A DNA stretch of 64,000 bases from Flavipsychrobacter stenotrophus (GCF_002954265.1 NZ_PPSL01000002.1:434001-498000); one strand, 5' to 3'; shown: positions 43,982 to 52,489, counted from the first letter of the stretch. Translations and numbers: made by a program. The notes: generated by a model not told the origin, from the sequence alone.

Positions 43982-45106
43982 CTAGCTTGCCACTGTAAGT
44001 AATGCGCCTACGCGTTCGTTTACAATTTTGCCTTCGCTGGTAATGCAGGTACCCTTTACAATGTCGTCTTCAAAGTTCAGGTTGATCCCGCCTTCTTTGT
44101 TGATGATGAGCTTGGCAAAATTGAGGACGTTCTTACTGTATAGCTTGCTGGCATCTGCCGGAGTAGTAGCTGCTAATGCCGAATTACCAATGATGGTAAC
44201 ACCATTATACATGACTGCTTTATCATTCTGCGTCAGTTCAGTATTACCACCTGTTACGGATGCAAGGTCTACTATCAGCGACCCGGCACGCATGTCTTCT
44301 ATCATGGCAGTTGTGATAAGTATAGGCGCCTTTTTGCCCGGTATCTGAGCAGTGGTGATAATGATATCCGACTTCTTGGCGTGCTCGTGTATCTTTTCTT
44401 TCTGTTTGCGCTGGAAGTCTTCACTCTGCTCAACAGCGTAGCCGCCGGCTTTAGATGCATCGGCTGCACCTTCTACCTCTACAAATTTCGCCCCCAGGCT
44501 CATTACTTCTTCCTTTACAGCAGGGCGGGTGTCAAACACCTCCACCACAGCACCTAGTCTGCGTGCTGTGGCAATAGCCTGCAATCCTGCCACGCCTGCA
44601 CCCAATATCAATACCTTAGCCGGCGGTATACTTCCCGCAGCGGTCATGAACATAGGAAAGTAGCGGCTATACTGGAATGCAGCCAATAATACAGCCTTAT
44701 AACCGGCAATATTAGCCTGCGAACTCAGCACATCCATAGATTGTGCACGGGTGGTACGAGGTATAGTATCCAGGCTGAACACCGTATGTCCCTTCCCTGC
44801 CCATGCAAGCATTTGTTCGGGATTGAATAATGGCTGATATATACCCATCAAAACAGCTCCTGGCTTCACCTCGCCAGCGTTGGTAGCCTGTATGGTCAGT
44901 ACCATATCGGCAGTGGCTCTGATATCAGTACCTGATTTTATTTCTGCCCCTGCGTTTATATACAGTTGATTGCCGTAAAACGACGTATCTCCCGCACCTT
45001 GCTCTATCCACACAGTAACTCCCATCTTTACAAAGGCCGCAACTACTTCAGGCACTAACGATACACGCGTTTCGGGGGCCTGCTCTTTTAATACACCTAT
45101 TATCAT
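43982..45106 (-). CDS. pntAA: NAD(P) transhydrogenase alpha part 1 (NAD-binding)
   Basis: A 374-residue soluble subunit with the NAD(H)-binding domain I, related to alanine dehydrogenase. Features are IIGVLKEQAPETRVSLVPEVV, the QATNAGEVKPGAVLMGIYQPL loop, the Rossmann motif VLILGAGVAGLQAIATARRLGAVVEVFD and DIIITTAQIPGKKAPILI. It is the first gene of the three on this strand, with a 106-base gap before the membrane piece. A convergence-free 418-base gap lies upstream. Confidence 0.97.
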   Translation of the reverse strand: MIIGVLKEQAPETRVSLVPEVVAAFVKMGVTVWIEQGAGDTSFYGNQLYINAGAEIKSGTDIRATADMVLTIQATNAGEVKPGAVLMGIYQPLFNPEQMLAWAGKGHTVFSLDTIPRTTRAQSMDVLSSQANIAGYKAVLLAAFQYSRYFPMFMTAAGSIPPAKVLILGAGVAGLQAIATARRLGAVVEVFDTRPAVKEEVMSLGAKFVEVEGAADASKAGGYAVEQSEDFQRKQKEKIHEHAKKSDIIITTAQIPGKKAPILITTAMIEDMRAGSLIVDLASVTGGNTELTQNDKAVMYNGVTIIGNSALAATTPADASKLYSKNVLNFAKLIINKEGGINLNFEDDIVKGTCITSEGKIVNERVGALLTVAS

Positions 45107-45524
45107 AAAATCAGTAAGCGCTTTTTAAAGGCATATAATGGAATAAATATCTAACCAGAAAAATATTGATTTTATTTTACTGAACCGCAAAGGGTGAGGT
45201 AAAATAGCAGTTTTCTATGAAAAACAACAATATATCTTACTTTTTTTCTACGGACGGCAATTAACCCAACCTTAGTATATAAGCTGAATGTCTTAACAAA
45301 TTATAACAGCCGCATAATATTTCTGAGCAAGAGTTGCCAACTTCTATTACCTGCTGCGTTTGGGTGTTAGCTGCACAATTTATGCAACGGCGCATTCGTT
45401 CATCAGAATGTAGCATCAAGGTTGCACATTCAGGGGTTGTGTGAGAATTTTTAAAAATACCACATACTTAAAATGAATTTATTTACATTTACTATATAAA
45501 CAATTAACAGTAACTATTTATCCT
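45107..45524. other. Divergent intergenic region
   Basis: 418 AT-rich bases between the transhydrogenase (minus) and the large T9SS protein (plus). No open frame of note. It must hold the promoters for both sides, but I cannot point to a box with proper spacing. A faint repeat (TGCACAATTTATGCAACG / GGTTGCACATTC) lies near 45370-45440. Confidence 0.4.
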
Positions 45525-47693
45525 ATGAAATTATCTACTTTCTTTTTACGCGGAGTATTATCTCTTGTTTGCTTACTACCATTATCCTGTTTCGCACAGA
45601 TAACAATTACACCCGGCGCTACAGCAGCCACATTAGCGGCAAGGCTCACAGGCTCTGGAGTTACTGTAATGAATCCTGTTCTTACCTGCCCCGGCACTGC
45701 CGAAGGCACTTTTGTCGGTCCATCTACACTTAGCTTTAGTGATGGCATAGTACTCACGGCGGGGCTGGCAACAGATGCAGGTGGTAATGCGTCCATCTTC
45801 GCGTCTACAGGTAGTGGTGGTCCGGGAGATGCAGATCTTGATGCATTGGCCGGCGTCCCTACTTTCGATGCCTGTGTGCTTGAGTTCGACTTTCGCCCCA
45901 TAGGTGATACGATCAAATTCAGATATGTTTTTGGATCAGAAGAATATCCGGGGTTTACCTGTACAGCCTTTAATGACGTATTTGGATTCCTGATCTCCGG
46001 CCCGGGTTATGCCACGCCACAAAACATTGCACTGGTACCAGGCACTACTATTCCTGTTTGCATCAATAGTGTTAACTGCGGAGCCACCGGTGGAGGGGTC
46101 TTATCTACCTGCACGGCTCTGGGCCCCGGCTCTCCCTTCTGCGCATATTTTGTAGATAATTCTGCGGGTTCAACTATTACATATGATGGGCTCACGAGTA
46201 CGCTTACAGCAATAGCTCATGTAACGCCATGTGATACTTACCACCTGAAAATAGGTATTGCCGATGCCACTGATGACATACTGGATTCCGGAGTATTTAT
46301 TGAAGCCGGCAGCCTTTCATCAGGTAGTCTTTCTGTTGCGCCTATAAGTAGCAATCCGGCAGACACATCCTTTGCAGGTGAATTTTGTGTGCGAGGCTGC
46401 GATCCGGGCAAATTCTATTTCAATACAGGCACTTCGTCTTCGTCACAAACCATACACTATGTTATAGGCGGCACAGCTGTAAACGGATACGACTACACAC
46501 ACATTGCAGATAGCATAGTCATTCCGCCCGGAGATACCCTAGGTATAGTCTACATCTACGGGTTGACCGGCGTTGCTCCCGGTACAAAAACAGTTACTGT
46601 TTATATAATGAGCAATATACCGTGCGGGGCAACTTCTGTGATCATTGATAGCGCCACAATAACTATTTACGATTCATTTTACCTGAAAATACTTACACCC
46701 GATACTACAGTGTGCCTTGGGCAGGGACTTACTATCAACTCCACCGGTAATCCATTCCTTCACTTGCATTGGTCTCCCTCTACTTATCTAAGTAACGACA
46801 CTGTGTGGAATCCATATACCGCACCACCGGTTGTTGGCTCAACGACCTATATACTTACAGGCGTATATCCAGGATTAGGCTGCCCGCCTGTGCATGACCA
46901 CATCACCGTAACTGTAGAAAATTTGCAGGTGCATACTCGCGACACTACTTTTTGCGCAGGTGAGCATGTACGGCTGAATGCCTGGGTGAGTCCGCTTGAC
47001 CCTACCTATACTTACTTATGGACATCAGGTACTAACCTTGACAATCCGGGGTTGCTCAATTCTACTTATACACAAAATACTGTGGGAGATTTTGCGCTCA
47101 ACCTCTTTGTGATCTCCGCAGCAGGCTGCTCAGGCAATGACAGCATCCACTTACACGTAAAACCTCTGGCATCTGTTACGGCCTTGCCGGGCAATACCAC
47201 CATTGGCTATGGAGATAATATCCAGCTCGATGCGATCAACTTAAGCGCTTACCCCCTTATCTACTGGTGGACACCTGCTGACGGATCATTGACCAATCCC
47301 AATATCAATAATCCTATTGCCAGCCCTATCGACTCAACAACGTATGTGGTTCACGCCATGAACCAATGGGGTTGCAGAGATTCTGCAAGCATGATGATAA
47401 GGGTTATAGATACAAGCGTAGCAGGCGTACCAAGTGCATTTACGCCCAATGGCGATGGTCTCAATGACGAATTCAGGATTGTGAATATGAAGAATAAGAA
47501 ACTGGTAGAATTCAGCATTTTTAATCGCTGGGGAGAACTTGTATATTTCAACGGTGTGAACCCAACAAGGGGCTGGAACGGCACCTACAATGGTGTACCA
47601 CAGGATATGGGTGTTTATAACTATCATATCATATTGGCAAAACCAGATGGCACTAATTTAGATCTGAAGGGTACAGTTACGCTGATACGTTAG
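45525..47693 (+). CDS. Choice-of-anchor L protein with T9SS type B sorting domain
   Basis: A 722-residue secreted protein. After a signal peptide (cleavage near CFAQ, residue 24) comes a choice-of-anchor L domain (about 25-265): ITPGATAATLAARLTGSGV, FVGPSTLSFSDGIVLTAG, IKFRYVFGSEEYPGF and DVFGFLISGPG. A Calx-beta-like part and PKD-like repeats (near 270-625) follow. The final 90 residues are a type B sorting domain ('gliding motility-associated C-terminal'): PSAFTPNGDGLNDEFRI, FSIFNRWGELVY, WNGTYNG, DMGVYNYHI. It is exported by T9SS and probably anchored on the surface, where it may act in adhesion. Single gene with its own terminator. Confidence 0.93.
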   Translation: MKLSTFFLRGVLSLVCLLPLSCFAQITITPGATAATLAARLTGSGVTVMNPVLTCPGTAEGTFVGPSTLSFSDGIVLTAGLATDAGGNASIFASTGSGGPGDADLDALAGVPTFDACVLEFDFRPIGDTIKFRYVFGSEEYPGFTCTAFNDVFGFLISGPGYATPQNIALVPGTTIPVCINSVNCGATGGGVLSTCTALGPGSPFCAYFVDNSAGSTITYDGLTSTLTAIAHVTPCDTYHLKIGIADATDDILDSGVFIEAGSLSSGSLSVAPISSNPADTSFAGEFCVRGCDPGKFYFNTGTSSSSQTIHYVIGGTAVNGYDYTHIADSIVIPPGDTLGIVYIYGLTGVAPGTKTVTVYIMSNIPCGATSVIIDSATITIYDSFYLKILTPDTTVCLGQGLTINSTGNPFLHLHWSPSTYLSNDTVWNPYTAPPVVGSTTYILTGVYPGLGCPPVHDHITVTVENLQVHTRDTTFCAGEHVRLNAWVSPLDPTYTYLWTSGTNLDNPGLLNSTYTQNTVGDFALNLFVISAAGCSGNDSIHLHVKPLASVTALPGNTTIGYGDNIQLDAINLSAYPLIYWWTPADGSLTNPNINNPIASPIDSTTYVVHAMNQWGCRDSASMMIRVIDTSVAGVPSAFTPNGDGLNDEFRIVNMKNKKLVEFSIFNRWGELVYFNGVNPTRGWNGTYNGVPQDMGVYNYHIILAKPDGTNLDLKGTVTLIR

Positions 47694-47715
47694 GCGGAAT
47701 AGATCTTCACCATTC

Positions 47716-47752
47716 AAGCGGCGGCTTATTCAGGATGCCGCCGCTTTTTTTC
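47716..47752 (+). terminator. Rho-independent terminator
   Basis: AGCGGCGGC (47717-47725) and GCCGCCGCT (47737-47745) with TTTTTTT after them, about 25 bases past the stop of the T9SS protein. Confidence 0.9.
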
Positions 47753-47791
47753 ATGCATCTCCCGCACTACATTTGTCCAACAATAACACCC

Positions 47792-48490
47792 ATGAACAAC
47801 ACAGTCCTCAACTGGAGCTCTGGTAAAGATGCCGCACTGGCCTATTACAAACTGCTTGCCCACAATAAATATAAGGTAACCCACCTGCTTACCACCCTTA
47901 GCCTGGAACACGACCGCATATTTATGCACGGTATCCGCGAAAAACTCCTCGACATACAGGCCGAAAAAATGAATCTCCCGCTCACAAAAGTAAAACTACC
48001 CGCAAGCCCCGACGACTCACTGTATAAAGATGCGATGAGCAATGCTATGGAACGATTGAAAAATGAGGGCATTACAACAGCAGCATTCGGAGACATATTT
48101 CTGGAAGACCTGAAGACATACCGCGAAGAACAACTGGCGCAGATCAATATACAAGCCCACTTCCCGCTTTGGGAACAGAACACACATGATCTGGTTCACC
48201 AGGTGGCCGATGCAGGTATAGAAGCCATTATTGTGTGTGTAAATGATAAGTACCTGGGCAAGGATTTTTTGGGTAGAAAAATAGATGCAAGTTTGTTAAA
48301 CGACCTGCCGGCAAATGTAGACCCATGTGGTGAAAACGGAGAGTACCATTCATTTGTCTACAATGCCCCATTTTTCTCAGCGCCAATACCCATCACTATG
48401 GGCGAGATCGTACATAAAAGATACACCAGCCCCGATGGCAACACCCAATGGGACACCGGCTTCTACTTTCTGGATTGTGACGTAGAATAA
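47792..48490 (+). CDS. DPH6-like (diphthine-ammonia ligase family) ATP-binding protein
   Basis: A 232-residue PP-loop (N-type ATP pyrophosphatase) protein from the ATG at 47792. The ATP motif SSGKD is at residues 9-13 (NWSSGKDAALAYYKL), and the C-terminal signature DPCGENGEYHSFVYNAP is typical of DPH6/diphthine-ammonia ligase. In eukaryotes and archaea that enzyme amidates diphthine on EF2. Bacteria have no diphthamide, so the bacterial member must act on something else. Monocistronic. Confidence 0.92.
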   Translation: MNNTVLNWSSGKDAALAYYKLLAHNKYKVTHLLTTLSLEHDRIFMHGIREKLLDIQAEKMNLPLTKVKLPASPDDSLYKDAMSNAMERLKNEGITTAAFGDIFLEDLKTYREEQLAQINIQAHFPLWEQNTHDLVHQVADAGIEAIIVCVNDKYLGKDFLGRKIDASLLNDLPANVDPCGENGEYHSFVYNAPFFSAPIPITMGEIVHKRYTSPDGNTQWDTGFYFLDCDVE

Positions 48491-48566
48491 AATACTATAA
48501 AAAAATAATGCGCCATTTTATGGAAAACACTAATTTCCACATCTAATAAGCATACACTGATACCAC

Positions 48567-48598
48567 ACCTTTTACTTTTAAGTTTTAATTTTTTACTT
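48567..48598. repeat. AAAAGT-type intergenic repeat, inverted
   Basis: CACCTTTTACTTTTAAGTTT followed by TAATTTTTTACTT, the reverse complement of the element after citrate synthase. It abuts the TTG start of the sigma factor gene. Confidence 0.5.
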
Positions 48599-49166
48599 GA
48601 ATAGCGACCGACATAGCAAATTGAGCGACGAAGAGCTGTTACAGGCTTACCGAAAAACCAGCGACAACATGTGGCTGGGGCATCTGCTGCAGCGCTATAC
48701 TACCCTGCTGCTGGGTGTGGCTATGAAGTACCTCAAAGACAGAACTCTGGCAGAAGATGCAGTGCAGCAGGTTTTCCTGAAAGCATTGACACACATGCCT
48801 AAAGAAGAGATCACTAACTTTAAAGGCTGGCTGTATATCCTCACCCGCAATCATTGCCTGCAGTCTTTACGTGATAAAACCTACAACACCGATACCGATG
48901 CTCTGCATGGATTGGCATCACCAGTTGTAGACAACGAAGAGATACGGTTGCAGGAATATACCCTGCAACAAATGAATGAAGGAATATTGCTACTGAACGA
49001 AGAACAAAGAGTAACCATAACTTTGTTCTACCTGCGGAAGAAAAGCTATGAACAGATAACCGCACAAACCGGCTTTACATACATGCAGGTAAAGAGCTTT
49101 ATACAAAATGGAAAACGAAACCTTAAATCAATATTATTAAAGAAACTGGGCGCGCGGGATATATGA
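48597..49166 (+). CDS. ECF-type sigma factor
   Basis: A 189-residue RNA polymerase sigma factor of the ECF group. Region 2 runs from about residue 8 (LSDEELLQAY) to DRTLAEDAVQQVFLKALTHMP and WLYILTRNHCLQSLRD; region 4 is ILLLNEEQRVTITLFYLRKKSYEQITAQTGFTYMQVKSFIQNGKRNLK. The start must be near TTG 48597, because the next ATG (48666) would cut into region 2. The next gene overlaps its end by 4 bases and encodes its probable anti-sigma partner. Confidence 0.93.
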   Translation: MNSDRHSKLSDEELLQAYRKTSDNMWLGHLLQRYTTLLLGVAMKYLKDRTLAEDAVQQVFLKALTHMPKEEITNFKGWLYILTRNHCLQSLRDKTYNTDTDALHGLASPVVDNEEIRLQEYTLQQMNEGILLLNEEQRVTITLFYLRKKSYEQITAQTGFTYMQVKSFIQNGKRNLKSILLKKLGARDI

Positions 49167-49543
49167 GCGATAAGGACGAAATATTGAACACTCCTTCCGG
49201 AGATAGCGGCGAAAATCCTTTCCACACAAAGGGTAAGCAGCCTGCAGGTGATAAGCTCACAGCCTATCTCGATGGACAACTCACGCCCGAAGAACAGTAT
49301 GAAATAGAGCAATGGATGAGCGACGAGGGCATGGAAAGTGATGCCATAGATGGCCTGAAAATGCTGGAACCGAATGACACCAAAGTAACCGTAAATCGCC
49401 TTAACCACAATCTCCACAAAACATTGCATAGCCGCAAAGGCAAACGCCGTCCCGCAAAAACAGATGCCAATACCATCATAACAATTGTCGTAATAACACT
49501 GCTGGCTGTTGTGGCATTTCTGGTAATTAAAATGGTGAAGTAA
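49163..49543 (+). CDS. Probable anti-sigma factor (single-span)
   Basis: A 126-residue protein. The middle has LTAYLDGQLTPEEQYEIEQW (32-51), which is typical of zinc-free anti-sigma factor N-terminal domains. A basic stretch (HSRKGKRRPAK) and one membrane helix near the end follow, with almost nothing beyond the membrane. Its 4-base overlap with the sigma gene supports the pairing. It would hold the sigma factor at the membrane. What releases it is not visible. Confidence 0.85.
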   Translation: MSDKDEILNTPSGDSGENPFHTKGKQPAGDKLTAYLDGQLTPEEQYEIEQWMSDEGMESDAIDGLKMLEPNDTKVTVNRLNHNLHKTLHSRKGKRRPAKTDANTIITIVVITLLAVVAFLVIKMVK

Positions 49544-49564
49544 TTTTGCAACGCACACCTTTTT

Positions 49565-49724
49565 ACCCGAATGTCATGGTGAGCCGCGCCGAACCACGAC
49601 ATTCGGCATCGGGCCGGTTCTTTTTGAGATGCGCTCATCACACACTCTCCGCTTTTTTTCAAGGAGGAGTACCCGCCTTTTCGGCGGGGGAGGTGGTTAA
49701 CTACAACCAGACGTATTCGTTTTT
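49565..49724. repeat. Two dispersed repeats back to back
   Basis: The gap after the anti-sigma gene holds a TGTCATGGTGAGCC...GACATTCGGCATCGGGCCGG element (49570-49618), like that at 33936-34010. It is followed by an inverted copy of the CCTCCTTT element (49638-49705, with CTCTCCGCTTTTTTTCAAGG and GAGGTGGTTAAC). The block ends with AGACGTATTCGTTTTT (49709-49724). Confidence 0.6.
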
Positions 49725-49821
49725 AAACACAATCATACAATCAACCACCAACCACCCATTTCACCCCAACTCTTCCTTAGTTAACTACATTACACTATAT
49801 TGCGCACGACATAAGACCATT

Positions 49822-50493
49822 ATGAAAAATTTATTGCTGCTTATTACATTCCTTACCACCTGTTGCGCGGCTAATGCGCAGACCGATAGTATCTATGTAT
49901 GGAACAAATGGTGCGCCAAAGCAGATAGCCCGGTGCTCTTTGCTACTGCCAACAACATGGTGTACGTGACCTCCAAAACTATTAAAGCCACTGACCTTGC
50001 AGTAAAAAGCCTGGACTGGGGACTAATGATCAGCCAGCCGGAGATAAAGAACGATACCATGTCTTTTATGGCTATGCCCTACCCTAAGAAAAGCAAGAGA
50101 ATGAGGCTGACCGTTACCAACAAGCATTCAGGCAAAATAATTCGCACAGTCAACTTCACATGCGAAGAACCGCCACAACCTATTGCCCGACTAGGAACAT
50201 TAAAAGGAACAGATGCATCTAAGAAAGATATTATCGCACAAAACACCCTCCGTATTGTGTTCCTCAACTCGCTCTATAGCTACCCGTATTATATAAAGCA
50301 ATACACACTCAAAACCAGAATAGCCGGCAAGGATATAGTGATACCGGTAAAAGGAAATAAGATAACCAAAGAAGTGATGAACCTACTGGAGATAGCCCCA
50401 ACCGGCGTCTCTCTCGACTTTACAGACATCAAAGCCTCGTGCCCCGATTGCTCTCCCCGCGACCTCCCTAATATGCGCATATGGGTAAGGTAG
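49822..50493 (+). CDS. Secreted protein with GldM-C-like domain
   Basis: A 223-residue protein from the ATG at 49822, with a signal peptide (cleavage near AANAQ, residue 19). The C-terminal half resembles the last domain of GldM: ARLGTLKGTDASKKDIIAQN, then PYYIKQYTLKTRIAGKDIVIPVKGNKITKEVMNLL and VSLDFTDIKASCPDC. In GldM that domain is periplasmic and forms part of the T9SS motor. Here it stands alone, without the GldM membrane helix, so it may bind to the machinery or act elsewhere. Earlier in-frame starts would run through the repeats at 49565-49724. It lies downstream of an ECF sigma/anti-sigma pair. Confidence 0.72.
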   Translation: MKNLLLLITFLTTCCAANAQTDSIYVWNKWCAKADSPVLFATANNMVYVTSKTIKATDLAVKSLDWGLMISQPEIKNDTMSFMAMPYPKKSKRMRLTVTNKHSGKIIRTVNFTCEEPPQPIARLGTLKGTDASKKDIIAQNTLRIVFLNSLYSYPYYIKQYTLKTRIAGKDIVIPVKGNKITKEVMNLLEIAPTGVSLDFTDIKASCPDCSPRDLPNMRIWVR

Positions 50494-50494
50494 A

Positions 50495-51037
50495 TTAGAA
50501 CAAATTGAATCTTCCGTTTTCCTCAAACACATGATTTGATTGTACAGCCCTATAGGCATACATAGTATCACCTTCATCGCAGCTATGGTAAGTGTCGGCA
50601 TCTACTTCGTGATGTAGGTGATTAGGGTCATCAAAGGCGAAATAGAATTTGTCAATAAGCTCGAAATACTCCTTCCGCACTATCTTATAGCCTATCTTTT
50701 CCTTTACCCCACTGTCAACATCGCTTTTATAAGGCAAAACTTTTCTGTAGTAGTGAAACAAACCGGTACCGATAACTATAGATTCAAGGAAACAAATTCC
50801 AACAGTTCGCATACCACCTCTTGAGAGAAACTTACTATCGTCCGTTTCTTCCCACCTGCGAACTTTCCAACTATATCTTGATCTGTAATCAATTCTGGAC
50901 CCAAAGAATATAGCCAGTACAAAAAGCACGGGATACACCTTAAAGAAAAATCGCCGTTTGACATTATACACAGTGAGCAGAAATTCTTTGTCATCCTCTG
51001 TCAATGGCACCAGCTCTACCTTACGTTCGCCATTCAT
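50495..51037 (-). CDS. Membrane protein of unknown function
   Basis: A 180-residue protein with two hydrophobic segments (about 30-48 and 76-95), a charged N-terminus and a soluble, His/Asp-rich C-terminus (DDPNHLHHEVDADTYHSCDEGD). That tail could bind metal. It ends 1 base from the stop of the convergent GldM-C-like gene. No family recognised. Confidence 0.65.
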   Translation of the reverse strand: MNGERKVELVPLTEDDKEFLLTVYNVKRRFFFKVYPVLFVLAIFFGSRIDYRSRYSWKVRRWEETDDSKFLSRGGMRTVGICFLESIVIGTGLFHYYRKVLPYKSDVDSGVKEKIGYKIVRKEYFELIDKFYFAFDDPNHLHHEVDADTYHSCDEGDTMYAYRAVQSNHVFEENGRFNLF

Positions 51038-51161
51038 TTGATAAAAAGGTTTTCATAAATATACTTCAAAATGACCGTTTTCAGCCGTTGTTGGCCTATA
51101 TCGCCCAAAAGCCTCACCACTACGGGCAAGGCTCTTGATGAGAAAATGACTTCCTGTTTAT

Positions 51162-52037
51162 TTACTTCAGTTCAGCAAGATACGCTTCCAGCTTATTCAT
51201 AGTCTGATTACCACCTTCTATTGCACCAAAGTCTGTCACTACAGTATCACGCTCTTCAGCAGTAGCAAATACGCTGCGCATCGTCAGCAATGTTTTATCT
51301 CCCTGTGCCTCAAAGGTCACCGTCACATTAAAATCCCCTTCGCCATTTTCAGCACCCGATCCGTAAATATATTCCAGCCGTTCATTCTTCACCACTTCCG
51401 TGTACTGTACCTTGTTAGGATAATCTGTGCCATCAGGTCCGTGCATCATAAAATTCCACTCTGCGCCCTTCTTCACATTCATATCGCTGGTGGTAATAGT
51501 AAAGCCATCAGGGCCATACCACTTAGCTACATGCTCCGGTTTTGTCCACACTTCAAACACCAACTCAACCGGGGCATTCAACAATCGGCTCACAATTATT
51601 TCCCTATCAGTAGTCTCCACATATTTTTGTAGCATCGAACCCAACAAAATAGTCCACCCTTCTGTGAATTTTGGAGCATAGAAATCCTTGTTGCTCTGCG
51701 GGAAGGTATGTATGCCTGCGTGCGTCAACCTCAGTCGCGTTTTATCTCCTTCTGCAAACAATTCCCAGGTCACCAGAGAGTCGCCTTCGTACCCATCAAA
51801 GCGCCAGCTGTAGGATAGTTTTTTGCCGGGTATAACTTCCATTACTTTGCTCAGGTGCAGGTATTGGGTACCACCGGGCTCTCCACCGGTAAAGCTAAAT
51901 TCGAAGCCTACTTCCGGTTTAAATTCGTCCAGGTTGAGATACCATTTTTTCATGCCCTCTTTGCTGGCAATAGCCAGCCACACTCTTTCTGCAGGTGCGT
52001 TGTAAATACGCTCAATTACTATTGGTTGTGTGTTCAT
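51162..52037 (-). CDS. Two-domain SRPBCC (AHSA1-type) protein
   Basis: A 291-residue protein with two AHSA1-type START-like domains in tandem (about 1-140 and 141-291). The first begins VIERIYNAPAERVWLAI, the second IIVSRLLNAPVELVFEVW; both have the (Y/W)xxxx(F/Y)xPE-type loop. Each should form a hydrophobic pocket for a small ligand. Its start overlaps the stop of the upstream ArsR-type regulator by 4 bases (ATGA), and it is the partner gene in that operon. This pairing is common in Bacteroidota. Ligand unknown. Confidence 0.9.
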   Translation of the reverse strand: MNTQPIVIERIYNAPAERVWLAIASKEGMKKWYLNLDEFKPEVGFEFSFTGGEPGGTQYLHLSKVMEVIPGKKLSYSWRFDGYEGDSLVTWELFAEGDKTRLRLTHAGIHTFPQSNKDFYAPKFTEGWTILLGSMLQKYVETTDREIIVSRLLNAPVELVFEVWTKPEHVAKWYGPDGFTITTSDMNVKKGAEWNFMMHGPDGTDYPNKVQYTEVVKNERLEYIYGSGAENGEGDFNVTVTFEAQGDKTLLTMRSVFATAEERDTVVTDFGAIEGGNQTMNKLEAYLAELK

Positions 52038-52381
52038 TTTTTTTTCTTTTTTGAGGTTAATTTATCAGGATTGCTTTGTAATTCTTCAAGATATAATTCC
52101 AGTGAGTCCAGCTTCTTATTCCAGAATTGCTTGTATTGCCCCACCCAGTCCGATACTTCATTCAGCCGCTCCAGCTTAGCTTCTGCGAAACGCTCACGCC
52201 CCTTTGTGGTCATTACCACCAGTCCGCACTCCGTGAGTATTTTCATATGCTTGTATATAGCAGTACGGCTCACATTAAAGTCTTCTGTTACCGTATTTAC
52301 ATTCAGCGGTTCATTGGCCAGCTTACTGAGTATCGCTCGTCTGGTGGGGTCTGCTATAGCCTGGAAAACATCTCTTCTCAT
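52034..52381 (-). CDS. ArsR-type transcriptional regulator
   Basis: A 115-residue winged-helix repressor from the ATG at 52381; the upstream in-frame region is promoter DNA. RRDVFQAIADPTRRAILSKL and VTEDFNVSRTAIYKHMKILTECGLVV are the ArsR/SmtB-like helices. No Cys-rich metal site is present, so it probably senses something else. It is the first gene of an operon with the two-domain SRPBCC protein. Two identical operator-like boxes overlap its promoter. Confidence 0.93.
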   Translation of the reverse strand: MRRDVFQAIADPTRRAILSKLANEPLNVNTVTEDFNVSRTAIYKHMKILTECGLVVMTTKGRERFAEAKLERLNEVSDWVGQYKQFWNKKLDSLELYLEELQSNPDKLTSKKKKK

Positions 52382-52388
52382 AAAATGG

Positions 52389-52437
52389 AACCTTTTGGTT
52401 GCACAAATATAGGAAACCTTTTGGTTGCACAAAATAT
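52389..52437 (-). promoter_or_regulatory. Promoter with two operator-like boxes
   Basis: On the minus strand, TTG (52430-52432), an 18-base spacer and TATATTTG (52404-52411) make a good promoter. AACCTTTTGGTTGCAC occurs twice, at 52389-52404 and 52415-52430, 26 bases apart. The AACC-TTTT-GGTT core is palindromic. Both boxes overlap the promoter, the classic place for autorepression by the ArsR protein. Confidence 0.75.
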
Positions 52438-52440
52438 TCG

Positions 52441-52474
52441 ACAAAAAAATGCTCCCGTTGTTATGGGAGCATTT
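52441..52474 (-). terminator. Terminator of the SRPBCC gene at 52583
   Basis: AAATGCTCCC (52448-52457 on the plus strand) and GGGAGCATTT (52465-52474) form the stem; on the minus strand a run of T follows. It lies just upstream of the ArsR promoter. Confidence 0.85.
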
Positions 52475-52489
52475 AAAAGAATATTCGTA

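Noticed and set aside
45518-45916. A minus-strand frame over the start of the T9SS type B protein
   Set aside because: Ser/Pro-rich product typical of an antisense frame; the plus strand has a signal peptide and a known domain.
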